DNA from: Reticulitermes lucifugus
Taxonomy: Eukaryota; Arthropoda; Insecta; Blattodea; Rhinotermitidae
Reading direction: 5' to 3'
NCBI GenBank assembly: GCA_026260175.1
Contig: JAKCWW010001853.1
Span: 1-52,380 of the forward strand
DNA length: 52,380 nucleotides
Shown here: piece by piece, positions 12,656 to 24,123 of the stretch
Position numbering within the stretch: the stretch's first letter is position 1
Layout of the letters: each line of letters starts with the position of its first letter
Position numbers and translations under genes: made by a program
The notes under the pieces: generated by a model
Database searches by the model: none
What the model was told of the DNA's origin: nothing
The model's input: only the letters and a program-made list of their open reading frames with translations

Positions 12656-12702
12656 GAGATCTGCGCTCTTCTAGGATATTACGCGGCGTCTTAATGTATA
12701 GG
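12656..12702 (+). repeat. Family B fragment
   Basis: GAGATCTGCGCTCTTCTAGG followed by ATATTACGCGGCG matches the left arm of the foldback at 9538-9728 and gives a truncated second copy. No ribozyme core is present. Confidence 0.5.
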
Positions 12703-12756
12703 CACTTCATAGAGGAAAATGCTACCTTTCACACAGCTATTAATTCTATGAATGCT

Positions 12757-12800
12757 TCAGGCCATAATCCTTGACTTGTAAGTCGAGGATTATGGCCTGA
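12757..12800. repeat. Short strong hairpin
   Basis: Twenty-base arms (TCAGGCCATAATCCTTGACT and its inverse) are separated by four bases, with a single mismatch. No mobile-element ends or TSD were found around it. Confidence 0.75.
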
Positions 12801-13091
12801 CTGCTCACTCGATTTAAAACCTTGTAACATTTATTTAATGGGTACACTGAAGGACAAGGTGTATGCGAATGAATCTCATTCGCTGCAGGAACTGAAAGGA
12901 AATATTTGGCACGAAATTTCCTTTACCCCAAGACAAATTTTGTCATGTGCTTAGAACCTTTTCTTTTCTCAAGATATGATGCCTACATCGAAGCAGGCGT
13001 TTGGCATTTCGAGAGTGAACTTTGCACCTGGATTTAAGTACAAGGAACAAACTAAAGTAATGGTATATTTGGAGCATGTAAATTTTAGCAA

Positions 13092-13365
13092 GTGTACCAG
13101 AAATGCCTGGATAGTTTTGAACTGTGGCGCTGGAGAAGGATAGAGAAGGTCAGTTGGAGTGATATTGTGAAAAATGAAAAAGTATTACATAGAGTCAAGG
13201 AAGAAAGAAACATTGTACATAGAACAAACGAAAGGAGGTTAATTGGATTGGTCTTATTTTGCGTAGAACCTGCCTTCTAAAACACGTTACTGAAGGAAAG
13301 ACAGAAGGATCGAGAAGATGAGGAAGACGTAAGCTGCTGCTTTGTGACCTTAAGGTAAAAAAGAA
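13092..13365 (+). pseudogene. LINE reverse-transcriptase C-terminal relic
   Basis: The first frame reads CLDSFELWRWRRIEKVSWSD and then KNEKVLHRVKEERNI, which is close to the stereotyped CR1/Jockey-like ending (CLDAFEMWCWRRMEKISWTD, then EEVLHRVKEERNI). After a frameshift near 13,220 the text resumes as ERRLIGLVLFCVEPAF, in place of the WIGHILRRNCLLKHV that such elements carry, and EGKTEGSRR further on. There are no catalytic residues, so only the tail remains. It is inactive. Confidence 0.75.
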
Positions 13366-13427
13366 AATACTGAAAAAAAAATTTGCCAACTTTTTTTGTG
13401 AGACTTGTCACCCAAACTAGATGTTAC

Positions 13428-13535
13428 GTCCCCAAACATGTTGGTACTTATCTTCCAAGCTGGACGGCGTCACTTCATAAACGAAAGAAATCTTCAAGTC
13501 GCCGCCGTTAGAACTTCGAACTTCAGTATTTTGCT
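13428..13535 (+). repeat. Family B 3' relic
   Basis: CCCCAAACATGTTGGTAC looks like a decayed GAAAC end of a ribozyme. About 70 bases later comes the tail ATCTTCAAGTCGCCGCCG with TTAGAACTTCG, resembling the 3' tails of copies at 9538-9728 and 30551-30723. The 5' half is missing. Confidence 0.4.
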
Positions 13536-14989
13536 GATTGCTCTCAAACGTTGACATTTGCTTTAATGTGTGTCAGCAAAACATCTTAGTTCCATCTTGC
13601 AGGGCCATACTGAAAGGGAAGCGACGGTGTGCGTGTGGCACAGGGATGCTGCAACCTTTATACCAACGACCCCTGTCCTAATATAAGAAAGGCAGAGAGG
13701 AATATCAAGGAAATCCTCTTTTTCATCTCCAGAACTCTATGTGATCCAACATGACACATAATAAAATGCACGAGCGCAAATCAAATTGAAGATACGCCAT
13801 ATTTGCAGCTGAACCCGGAGGACCTCTGTCACAGTACAGATTCATCTCTATCTGAAGCGTATGATTAAGATGGTGTCTTCTTTTGAAACGGATTTATATA
13901 AGATACAAATTCAGGAAGAAGATTCTGGAATAGAACCACTATTAGTTTTGCTTTGAGAAGTCATGAGAATATTTACGCATTATTTATGTGCTTCTTGCAT
14001 CTAAAAGTAATCTTACTTGCTTCGTTCAAAAAAATGACAGAATATTTCAACAGTTCAGCTTAAAATTTTTTTTCTCTTTTCGATCTTCGAAATTCCGTGC
14101 GAAGTTTAGAAGTACTCAGTATGCTAGTGGGCATGTTTGGGTCTGAATGATTGAAAGTTACAGGTTTTAATATTCCTCCTGCAGCCGCTACTACACTGCC
14201 ACTACTACCACTACCTTCACCACAACCAGCATCGTCTGTGATATATTTCTTCTACATGTAGATCAAAGTTTAATGATGCTGTTATAAACCTGTGTAATGT
14301 ACATGCTTAGTAGACCAGTATGCTTTCATGATTAATTTTGACACTGAATATGATGATAATGACAACGACGATAATGATGGTAATAAGATGTACAATTTGT
14401 TAGTAGGATAAAGCTATTATTGCATGAAGCAAAATCATCCTTACTTAAAATAACATATATGAATTTTTTATAGGATGACTACTTGCAGTGAAGTTTCGTT
14501 GGGCGATCGGCTCCGTCCGATGCATCTGTTTATCCGGGAGGGATATAAACGTGTGTAATTATTATAACACATATTTTTAACTATGATTACATGCCATTGT
14601 ATTTCCATCTACTATTCTAATGTTCTGTATTTCACATGGGAGTATAGGAAGTTGTAATACTTGTCACCACACACAGCCTGAGGTTTTGTCGTTTTAGCCC
14701 ATCCCTCTTATTAGTTTAATTAAGCAGTTTTACTTCCATCGTGTCTGTCATTCCGCTTTACTGATATTTTACCTGCAATTTTATGCACAAGATGAATATG
14801 TCTGATGCTATTTAAAAGCGTTACGTTAACTGTTCATTAGAATATGTGATGTCAGACGGACATTTTCATTATTTCAGTACTTTTATGTGTCCTTGTTTAA
14901 CGTTAAATTTGTAGTCTGCAGAACACATTTTCAGTTGCCATCTTCCTCAGACCAGAGGCTCTGCACTATTACTGCTTGAAACCCATTCA
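13536..14989. other. No recognisable gene
   Basis: Contains a short GATGATAATGAC-type simple run near 14,350-14,390. On the minus strand, CTGAGGAAGATGGCAACTG (about 14,936-14,954) recalls a ribozyme core, without a proper GAAAC. Nothing else is assignable. Confidence 0.4.
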
Positions 14990-15290
14990 GTAGTACTAAT
15001 GCTACTATAATACTACAACTACTGATAGTGCTGCTACTACTAATACACGTACTGCTACTGCCACTATTGCTACTACTGCTACTATAATAATACTACTACT
15101 GGTAGTGCTACTACTAGGCCTACTTGTAGTGCTACTACTACTAATACTCGCACTGCTACTGCCACTATTAGTACTACTACTACTGCTAAAATAATAATAC
15201 TACTGGTAGTGCTGCTACTAACTAAACTCGTACTGCTACTGCAACCACTACTACTACTACTGCTAGTAGTACTAGTAGTGATAGTACGGC
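14990..15290. repeat. Trinucleotide (TAC/GTA) microsatellite array
   Basis: Almost the whole stretch is built from ACT/CTG/GTA triplets. A higher-order pattern is visible: ACTGCTACTG recurs at 15051, 15152 and 15232, giving units of about 101 and 80 bases. Low-complexity valine/serine/threonine frames on both strands are artefacts of the repeat. Confidence 0.85.
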
Positions 15291-15371
15291 TTGGAAACAT
15301 TCATTATCGTTAGTACAGTACAGCCGGTAGGCTGATGGCTCAGCGCGTTTATAAGTAAGATTTGAAGAATT

Positions 15372-15502
15372 ATTATGACATTATTATTATTATTGATACT
15401 ACTACTACTGCTGCTGCTGCTTATACTACTGCTTTGATGCTTGAAAGCATGCGTTGTTGTTGTCGTCGTCGTTGCTGTTTTATTGCTGTTGTTGTTGTTA
15501 CA
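15372..15502. repeat. Second trinucleotide run (ATT/CTA/CTG/GTT)
   Basis: Short runs of TTA, ACT, GCT and GTT triplets follow the larger array. The frame through it (leucine, alanine, threonine and valine runs) is not a gene. Confidence 0.75.
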
Positions 15503-15643
15503 CTGTTTTATGGTGTAAATGAAACTATTGGAAAGCTGAGAGGTCCAACTATTCTATATGTTCTTGTTTTCTATATTGTTGATCGTAACGTTCATGGAAT
15601 TCATCCCACTATGTCATTGCTATACAATGACAGTGGTATTTAG

Positions 15644-15722
15644 TTCACCCGTGCACAAAACTTCATTGTTGTAATATCCTACGTGGACTTGTTGCTGCAG
15701 AAGACTTCCGGGCCATCATCAG
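15644..15722 (+). mobile_element. Family A relic with decayed HHR
   Basis: A leader-like TTCACCCGTGCAC (15644-15656) is followed on the minus strand by a ribozyme relic. CTGATGATGGCC is intact (15716-15722 holds the core), but the GAAAC strand is replaced by a CT-rich insertion before CACGTAGGATATT. Orientation (leader left, HHR on the opposite strand) is the same as in the copy at 41743-41898. A TSD was not established. Confidence 0.45.
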
Positions 15723-16409
15723 TTTTTATACTTATACATATAATACAATATTCGGAAGCCCAGAAACTATTGCCAATCGTTAGTAAGTAACTAGATTTCG
15801 TTTCTTTTTAATTACTAGTGTCAGAATTGTGTCTTAAAAGACTGTCCCCGAACACGTCCACATTGGATCACGAGAGCCATTGTGGACACCTGAGCCATGG
15901 CGGGGATTTTGAAGATGATGGTGATCAAAATTGTATGTAAATATTTAGTCTGTGCCTCACAGAGGACACAGTATGCTTCAGCTAAAAGAAAACCCAGCGA
16001 ATCCTGTATAGGGAATTAATGATTGTGAGAAAATGCATACTTTCTGAATGTTGCAGCAGGTGTTACTGGACCTTAAGCAGTTAATGGTGGCCGACCAGTA
16101 GATTCAATGATATTTGTCGTGTAATGCAGCTTAATGCACTTTTATTTGGCCGTTTTCACACTTCTGTCTTACTTCTCAATCTACCTAGTGAAGCTCGAAT
16201 GAATGATTGCCTATATCCTTACATATGATCGATGTGGCAGAACTCTGACAGAGTAGAAAGCATGGAAACGGCAGAAATACCGGTATCTGCCCCATGGAAG
16301 GCGAAACGTGATGCATTTCCTTCCGTTCCAGTAATAAAGAAAAATTTTCCAGTATCGTATTTTTTTTAGCCAGGCTGAAGTTCATCCTCATTTAATCTGA
16401 TATACGGAG

Positions 16410-16515
16410 ACGACAGGATCATCCGAAACGTCGGTACACTTATACTGTACCACACGGTGTCGCATTCCGGAAAAAACGGTCTTCATGGCCACCGCCCTTA
16501 GAAATTAAAACTTCA
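16410..16515 (+). repeat. Family B 3' relic
   Basis: ATCCGAAACGTCGGTACAC matches the inner part of the foldback at 9538-9728 (read on the minus strand). The tail GTCTTCATGGCCACCGCC with AATTAAAACTTC fits the family B 3' end. The CTGANGA half is missing. Confidence 0.45.
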
Positions 16516-18007
16516 CAATTTTCGTAATTACGAAGTACTTTGCATTGTTGGTTATTGCAAGTTATAAAAGGCTTCTATTAAATAAATCCTTTTAACTAAT
16601 ATTCATGGAATGTCTAATATTAATATTTCTCAGTACAGAAAAATAACTCTCAAACCGAGTTAACTGCATGAATTAAATGTTTTTATTACATTTGCGACGT
16701 AATTAGGGACTAAATGACCATTATATCCCTCATGAAACAGCAATTTTGTCGTAACTCACCGATACACAATTTTACAGGAGACAGAAAAAACTCGACAGAT
16801 CCTCGATAGACCAACACTTAAGCATGTTAGGTTTTTACGAAAATATAAGGAGAAGCAATATTTTTTGGACACAACATTTTGACAAAAGGTGTGTTTGTAA
16901 CCCAGCTGTCTAGTAATGCGGGAGTCTCAGTTTGACGAACCTTAATTTCAGGGTTTCAGTTTGACGAATTTTGTAGGTTACGACAAATCGCTATTTCATG
17001 AGCGATATGTTGTCATTGGTCTTTCCTTCATCATGAACCATGCTGATCGAAATGTATTTTGGAGAGTAATAACACTTAAGGATTACTCATAAAAGCTACT
17101 TAATTTGTAATTCATAGGAGAGAGATTTCCCTTAAATCTGCCTCGTAATCTTCCATCTTCTGGCTACGGATCCTACGAAAGAAATATTTTTTAAGAGGAG
17201 AAAGAAGAAACGAGTTTTCTTCACGGTGATCTGCATTTCTACAAACCCTCACCGCTGTTATCACAAATAGTGGTCTATCACATCGTCAATTTATCCACCA
17301 CAAATCCCACATGGACAGGTCTGGTCTGTGTCTCCTCGGCAAGATGCAGGCGAATAAGCATCTTAGTCTTGTAACACACACATGGTATTTGGAATGGTTG
17401 GATGTAGAAGGCTTAACATGTCTGCATAAGCTGTACAAACTGCATGTGTTCATAAGTACGGATATGCTAATGACGTTAATTTTTGGGTATTCTAGTAGTA
17501 CAACGCTTTAAAGATCAATCCATACAGTTAAACGACATCTTATAGATTATTTATGTACAGGTTTGGAACGTTGGTTGTACGGGAACTAATGTTGGACACA
17601 CCGTTTTGATGAATTGGAAATTAGGAGCCATCAGTTCCCTCCACACATTTTTTGCTGAAAGCCACTAGACGCTGTCATTAATAAACATGCAGCATGCGAT
17701 CTGGGTTACGGACTTTGCAGGTCCAGGTTCTTATAGTTACATTTGAAGGTGGATTAGTCTGTCATCGCCGGCAAATCCTTGGTGTCCATTAGTCTTTCCC
17801 ACACCTCGAATGGGATAAATGCTTTGAAACTGATCACCTGCCCTCACTGTCTTAAGTGGGTAATTATGTCAAAGGACCTCGTTTATGGCCATGGATCATT
17901 AAAGACATCAAAATGAATTCTAAGAGATTGGAAATGTAATAAGCAATTAAAACTTAAGATGACGTAATATTTTAAACGAAATGCGCTTTATAAAGAAGGA
18001 GCTCAAA
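16516..18007. other. No recognisable gene; one SINE scrap
   Basis: At 17285-17322 on the minus strand, GTCCATGTGGGATTTGTGGT matches the body of the SINE at 52278-52380. Nothing else can be named. Confidence 0.45.
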
Positions 18008-18015
18008 GAAATAGA

Positions 18016-18251
18016 CAGCGGCGTAGATAGGGCCCCCGCACTTCAAGCGCGTGGGGGGCTATTGGACCCTGAGGCCCCGCAAACGGGTACAGAATACTAA
18101 AGTTTGTTTTGAATTTTTCCGCCTGAAATCCTTTATTATGGCAGAAGGCAATACCCTGGATTCCTGATATATCTGGAAATAACTTCGCTAATAATTACGG
18201 AGGGCCCCAATTTTCGAGTCGCGGGCTCCCGACCGTTTACCTACGCCACTG
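18016..18251. mobile_element. Non-autonomous hAT-type MITE
   Basis: A 236-bp element with inverted ends CAGCGGCGTAGATAGGG and, inverted, CAGTGGCGTAGGTAAACGG, of the CAGNGGCGTAG type known from hAT transposons. It is flanked by a perfect 8-bp direct repeat, GAAATAGA, at 18008-18015 and 18252-18259. Eight-base duplications are diagnostic of hAT transposases. There is no coding capacity, so it must have been moved by an autonomous relative. Perfect TSDs suggest a fairly recent insertion. Confidence 0.88.
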
Positions 18252-18259
18252 GAAATAGA

Positions 18260-19258
18260 CTATAATTTTAAGAGAATTTCTGCGAACATGCTGTGATAAC
18301 AGTTTGCAATTTTATTCAGCATCCATGTACCGCTAGTTTTCTCCACTCGAAACTCATTGCTGCCCCATCTCCATTTTACATGTTTCAGTTTCCCGAGACA
18401 TTTCCGATGTGGTGAAGCCGTCAGAGATTTTTCTTGAACAAAACAATGTGCCTAATCGAAGAGCCGATCGTAAAGTTGCTCTGTCCAGGGAATCCTCAAT
18501 AATTTGAACACTTACCTACTTAGATCGTTATAGTTCTGCTCATTTCGCTGTGCAGGACACTTAGCACACTTTACGTAAGAATAAAATCTGCTTAAATACA
18601 AAATTTGTTTTGTTAGGAGTAGGCACTATTTTATCTGTTGCCTAAACATTCATATTAGTGTATAGTTGAAGGTACGTGTCTTACATTTTGAAAGTCATAT
18701 TTTAATTTCAGTAAATTCGCCACTTAAATTAGTTCGCAATAATGTAAGGCAGCCAGTATGGCCGTTCCTTAAATTTTGTCACTCTGTACGTTACATTTCG
18801 GGCAGCATGATTTACAATGATGCACCATGAATGCATGATGGCCATTTTGTCCCATATTAGGTCACAAATGTAATAAAAGCATTTAATTCTTCCATAATTA
18901 ATTCGGTTTTCTGTTAGTGTGTGTATAATAATACTGGGACACATAAATATATATTGCCTGCCCACAGCAGCATGTACCTGAATGCCTTTTGTTGTAAAAT
19001 AATTTTTGTGTTCAACTGCAAACCACATAAAATCCAATTACCTGTTTATCCAGTCACATAACGTACAGGCGGTTTGAGAATTATTTTACTACCTTCGCTT
19101 GTGTTAATGGCATACATTTTACGTACATTAGTTCAATAACTCATTTAGGCTTTTGAAGAAAAAAATTAAGTTTTATTATTTGCAGTATTGTATTATATAT
19201 TATTTTTAACAATGTACATACGAGGTTGATGTATCAATATTAGGTATTCATTTGTAAT
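18260..19258. other. No recognisable feature
   Basis: One 102-codon minus-strand frame (18729-19037) has no recognisable motif. The rest is AT-rich. Confidence 0.45.
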
Positions 19259-19512
19259 GGCCGATCCCAGTGGCCGTGCGGTCTAAGGTGTAGGTCTGCG
19301 ACTGCTTGCTTGCTGGGATTTGGGTTCGAATTCCTCCGGGGCCATGGATGTCTCTTGTGTGTGTTGTGTGTTGTCAGGTAGAGGTCTCTGCGACGGGCTG
19401 ATCACTTGTCCAGAGGAGTCCTACCGAGCGTGTTGTGTCTGAATGTGATCGTGAAGCTACGATAATGAGGCGGTCGTGGCCCACTAGGGCTGTTGCGCTA
19501 CTGGAAAAAAAA
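19259..19512 (+). repeat. tRNA-derived SINE (family 2), copy 1
   Basis: The head GGCCGATCCCAGTGGCCGTG with B box GGGTTCGAATTCC (19322-19334) is tRNA-like, most resembling Leu or Ser type II tRNAs. The body contains TTGTCAGGTAGAGGTCTCTG and AGAGGAGTCCTACCGAG, shared with the copy at 49181-49430. It ends in an A-run. Pol III internal promoter boxes are inferred from the tRNA-like head. Confidence 0.8.
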
Positions 19513-19527
19513 TCCCTTCTATTGGAA

Positions 19528-19640
19528 GTGTCCATGATGGTGATTTATCGCTGAAACATGTAGGAGGTTTTATGTTTATGGATAATTATTATATAAAATT
19601 CATTTGCGTATGTTGGTATATATAAATGATTATAAGCTGT
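19528..19640 (+). mobile_element. Family A relic with decayed HHR
   Basis: Just after the SINE, CCATGATGG stands in place of CTGATGATGG. Stem II (GGTGA/TCGCT) and GAAACATGTAGGAGG follow. Downstream, CATTTGCGTATGTTGG resembles the GTGCATYTGTTGG arm. Core bases C3, U4 and G5 are changed, so the ribozyme should be dead. Confidence 0.5.
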
Positions 19641-21192
19641 ATTACACATTTAAATATTCAGTTCGTAACGCGCACTAAACACAGTCTTTCTCTGTTGTAA
19701 AATCCAATCAGTTAACATTGTATAGTGACAAACGAGGTACTGCTCTTCGTTCTGAGAGCCGTACAAACCACATAAATGCGGTCCGCAGGCAGAACTTATA
19801 ATGTTTTGTGTTGAACCTCATGGTACGTAATTATCTCTGGGCTTTAAAGGTTTAATAATCATGTAGGCTGTATGAAGCACAGAGTACGTAGATCCATTTA
19901 TAAGTGTAACGTAAGTTTCCGAGCAATGTGTTTAATGACTGTATCTAAATACCTCTCATTTGTGGGCAGAAAGGGTTCCTCGGGAATGCAACATAGTGGA
20001 AACATCACAACATATAATGGCGTGACAGGAGTTTCACATTTCTGCTTCCACCCCAGAAGCATTTACAAACTCATATTGATGTGACCAGAAGAATATTTTG
20101 CTGACGACTAACATTTTGTTGTTTTTGTTTTAAATATGTCCCTTTGGATTAGGCTTACTGTTCTAAGTATTTGAAAGTTATATTTTTATGCTTTATTTAA
20201 AGAAGATTTTAATATCTGCTATGACGTAGCGTGAAACAGGACGGCTTGTAGATAGTGAAATTGATAGCATGTGGAATGAAGCGGCCTTGGCCTGATTTGA
20301 GGGTATTATATCAGCATTTGTCGGGATGGTGTAAGGAAGATCAAAAAACCTCAGGTTAAGCCGCGTTGGGGTCGAGATTTTAAAACGGGACGTCTCTAAT
20401 ACAAAACTAGGTTGCTAACTCTACAGAGACTTTCGGTATGAATGATAATTGACACTATATTTTAACTCGAAATTAAAGAGAGCTTTAAACAGTTGTTAAA
20501 CGCATCTTATACTATGAGCTTTGCATATGGTGCCAATTAATTAGGCGAGAAAGTGTGTGTATGGAGAACCGTTGTCTATGGCTCCAGGTTTACTGTGACT
20601 GTGCCAATCAAAATCCATTGATATTGTTGTCATTCATTCTTATAATATGAAAGATCTGGAATCAACAGCAAACTTGGGGTAGAGCGCCACCTGGACTGTG
20701 TGTAGAGTATGATTGCTTTCGTACAATTCAGCAGCGTCTGGGTGTTGCAGACTGGAGACATGAAGACACCAGGTTCATGGAGCACAGCCTTCCAATTTGT
20801 TCTTATTTTAAATTTTTAGCTTAATTAACTGCGTCGTCACTGTTATTTTTATATAGCATCAAATGGTTGAACAATTATGGAGTAAAGAATTGAAAATTTT
20901 GGAAAGAGGTAGTTCCGATCTAATTTTAAGAACTGTTCTGGTATTTGCGTTTGTGTACTTAGTAAAGTCACGAAAAATCAGTTGAGTAATTCTGGAGAAG
21001 CTAGCAATCGCTCAGCAAGAAAGGAAATTTTCAGCTTGTTGTTGTTAAGGAAGTTACTAATTTCTAAAATCCTGGCTCCAGTTCGCAGGTTGAACCAGAT
21101 TAATCCAATAAATTCCCTCTAGTTATTTCATATTGAACACCAATAAATATCCGTCGAACAAAATAGGTACTTAATATAGGGAACCTAAAGAA
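19641..21192. other. No recognisable gene; possible SINE tail
   Basis: At 20310-20365, CAGCATTTGTCGGGATGG with nearby AAAAAACCTCAGG weakly resembles, in the opposite orientation, the SINE tail at 27615-27680. Otherwise nothing was recognised. Confidence 0.35.
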
Positions 21193-21258
21193 GCTACGTA
21201 CTTGTTACGGATTCTAATTAAGCCATCATCAGGCATAATTAAAACCGAAACGCGTAGC
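21193..21258. repeat. Palindrome of two interleaved HHR halves
   Basis: GCTACGTACTTGTTACGG at the left mirrors CCGAAACGCGTAGC at the right, around the centre CCATCATCAGG. On the minus strand CTGATGATGG is followed by CCGTAACAAGTACGTAGC, a hammerhead with GAAAC changed to GTAAC. On the plus strand GAAACGCGTAGC is correct but the opposite strand carries the CTGATGA. It looks like a foldback collapsed to its core. Confidence 0.5.
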
Positions 21259-22942
21259 CGTTATGGATTTTCTGTAACAATTAACTGTTTTTTTGACGAA
21301 TAATTCTTGGTTCTTTATACACTGGCACCACGGAGTCACGTAAAGTGCAATTTAGTTTGTGCTTCCATCCACGTATAGATTTCCTACTTGGTTACTTTCA
21401 TATGTTACGTTTAAATGTCCTTATGCATTTTTCTTGCTCCCCATGCGTAGGTCGTACCAACGGTCTCATCCCGCTTAGACTCAATATCATAAAATACTGT
21501 GTTTAAAAACAACAAAACTCCTAACCGAAATACCAGACTGCCAACTGCGATTTTGAACTCATGTCAGCTGTTGTATTAAAGCCAGTTTTGTTACTCAGAC
21601 TTTCTTCTTGGAAAAACAAATTCAAGGCAGGCAGGAAACACAAGCTTTTACCACGTTTTGTTCCAAGATTTCATCTAGTGAAATATTAAATGAAGATCGA
21701 AACTAGTGTCTGAAATAAATGCTTTATAATATGCAGCTAGCCGATAGAAGTTTCACTGCTTTCATTTACTCCCTCAAAGCTCAAATTTTCCTGCCGCTTA
21801 TTTAGTAATTCAGATTTTTGTGACAGGCAGTACACTATACAGCATAGAAAGGTTTGATAAAAATGGATTTTCTCTGCCAGCAAACAAGCTTTCCTGGTCT
21901 TCGCAAAAACTAAGGTGTTTGCACCATCGTAAATAATGAGCGAATGGACTTGGTGGATTCTTCAAGTCAAGGAGGTGACAGATATGAAATTCATAGTTAA
22001 AAAATCTCATGTTTCAAACAAAGTGGACTCCGTTGGTTTTCCTTGTAGCCCACGATATACAGTGTGGGTGCAAGAGAATTGTGATTTATTCGGTATGTAC
22101 TCTCATAGCATTACGATGGCTTTTATTAAATGAACTGACAGAGAGTAAAAGTGAAATGAGCACGAACTTATGAGGTGATGGAGTGAATTATGTGTAGCAG
22201 TAGGCGTTCTATGGAAGACAAAATTTATGTGGCGTCAATAGTCGATAAGGGCTCCGTATGTATAGTTGTTTCCATACAATAATTGGCATCCGAAGCAAAA
22301 ATAATATCAATTGTTTCTGGCAACTAAAAATTTCGTCAGGCATTCTGCAAAGCCAGCGATTCCAACCTTGCCGCACAACTTTCGTTTTGTGAACATTACA
22401 TTTGTTGAATTGATGCCTAGGTTTAGCCACTGTTTTATTGGGACTCAATAAAATTACTCAGTAAATTTAACGGAAGAAATTGTCTGTGAGGTATTTTTGG
22501 CTTAGTGCGTGTGTCAGTAATTTCATTCACGTAAATGGACCAAATTCTGTATGACAAAACAGAGAGAAGGGAACATTATTCCGTGTGAATAAGGAAGATA
22601 TATTCCACAATAATTTAACCCAGTGGCTATTCTTATGTTAAATTTGCAGTAATTCTATCTTCTCTAAAGTTATTGCAAGAATCTCGGTAGAAACTAGGAC
22701 ATGAATTATCGTTCCGTGCCAACGTTACCTTGATTAAATTGCAGGCTTATAACTATACGGCTGTATGATTATACAAGGACACTTCGTAACTACAGTGTAC
22801 CACGAGTAATATTTCTGTGAATAACGTCACTTAATTATATATAAAAATTCAATTTCTACCTCACAGAGAACATAGTCCATGTGTTTATTTTAAGTCAAAA
22901 CCAACAAATACAGAAGGTTATTAACACGTGTAAGATATATTT

Positions 22943-22991
22943 TCAACACGTACATATGATTCGGCAAGTGAATTGCCTTCTTCAAGGGGTA
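22943..22991 (-). ncRNA. Hammerhead ribozyme relic
   Basis: On the minus strand: CTTGAAGA (one extra base in the core), stem II GGCAA/TTGCC, then GAATC instead of GAAAC, then ATATGTACG. Stem II is well preserved. Two core defects predict loss of activity. Confidence 0.55.
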
Positions 22992-23982
22992 TTTATCAAA
23001 GAAAAGTGTTTCCTGCATCCAAATATAAAATAGGTGGTTTCACAGTAGGAGTATTTACGCATGTCACAATTTAAAAGATTCACTAGATCGCACTCAATGG
23101 AGAACTCGCTTTGGAAGAGGCTACGGACCTGTCGTAAGACAGGCTACAGAATGAATGAGATTCATAAAATTATAAAATTAAAAATTAAGAATAATAATAC
23201 TCTCTGCTTCAAATAGTGATTACAAATAAATATGCCTTATGGTCTCAAAGATAAAATATATAAAAATAGTTTTACATGAATTGATATTAACATTGAAAAG
23301 TTATAATGGTTGTACAAACTGGTTATTGGCCACGCATGCAAGCGTGTGGTTGATTATTGTCGATCCCGTCCTGGAAGATATAATATAAATAAGAAAATTT
23401 GGGAATATATGATGAGTAACCTAAGTAGTAGAACCATATATTGTGGTAGCTGACGTACCTGTAGCTTTGTGTATTGTACAGGACGTTATTCATACGTCAG
23501 CTACTAATATATGGTTCTACTACTTAGATTCCTCATCATATATTCCCAAATTCTCTTATTTATATTATATCGTCCAGGACGGGATGGACAACAGATCAAC
23601 CACACGCTTGTATGCGTGGCCAATAATCAGTCTATAAAACTATTATAACTTTTCAACGTTAATATCTATTCATGTAAAACAATTTTTATATATTTTATAC
23701 TTTGAGACCGTAAGGCATATTTATTTATAATCTCTACTTGAGGCGTAGTGTATTATTGTTATTAATTTTTAATTTTATAATTTTATGCACCTTTACATTT
23801 TAAATTATGATATGCGTAAATATTTCTACTGTGAAACCACCTATTAATGTTTCACATTGTTGACACCGTGCATCTTCGTCATATTAAATTACGTTATAAA
23901 CCAACAGATGCACACTAAAATACCACGACACACGCCAGCAGTTCCACAATCTACCATCTACAGTGCTTTTATAATTTTACAA

Positions 23983-23996
23983 NNNNNNNNNNNNNN
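23983..23996. other. Assembly gap (14 N)
   Basis: Unresolved bases inside the nested element. Strong inverted repeats around it probably hindered sequencing or assembly. Confidence 0.95.
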
Positions 23997-24080
23997 TTTT
24001 ACAAGATTTTAACCTATGTTTTAAAGTGCAGATAGAATATTTTAAATCATATGTTGAAGTGACCGTAGCATTTAGCAAAA

Positions 24081-24123
24081 ACCCCCCTGACGATGATCCT
24101 AGGATCGAAACACGTGTAGGGGT
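24081..24123 (+). ncRNA. Hammerhead ribozyme, well formed
   Basis: Stem I pairs the C-rich strand ACCCCC (24081-24086) with GGGGT (24119-24123). The core is CTGACGA (24087-24093, N7 = C). Stem II is GATCC/GGATC with a two-base loop. Then come GAAAC (24107-24111), stem III AC...GT around ACGT, and cleavage is predicted after A24118. All invariant residues are present. It lies upstream of the 3' arm of the nested element. Confidence 0.9.

Noticed and set aside
14930..14970. CTGAGGAAGATGGCAACTG on the minus strand followed by GAAAATGTG
   Set aside because: Resembles an HHR core, but GAAAC is changed, stem II is weak, and no arms or TSD surround it. Too uncertain to list as a ribozyme.
15082..15643. 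Frames rich in valine, serine and threonine as a coding gene
   Set aside because: They are direct translations of trinucleotide microsatellites, appearing on both strands.
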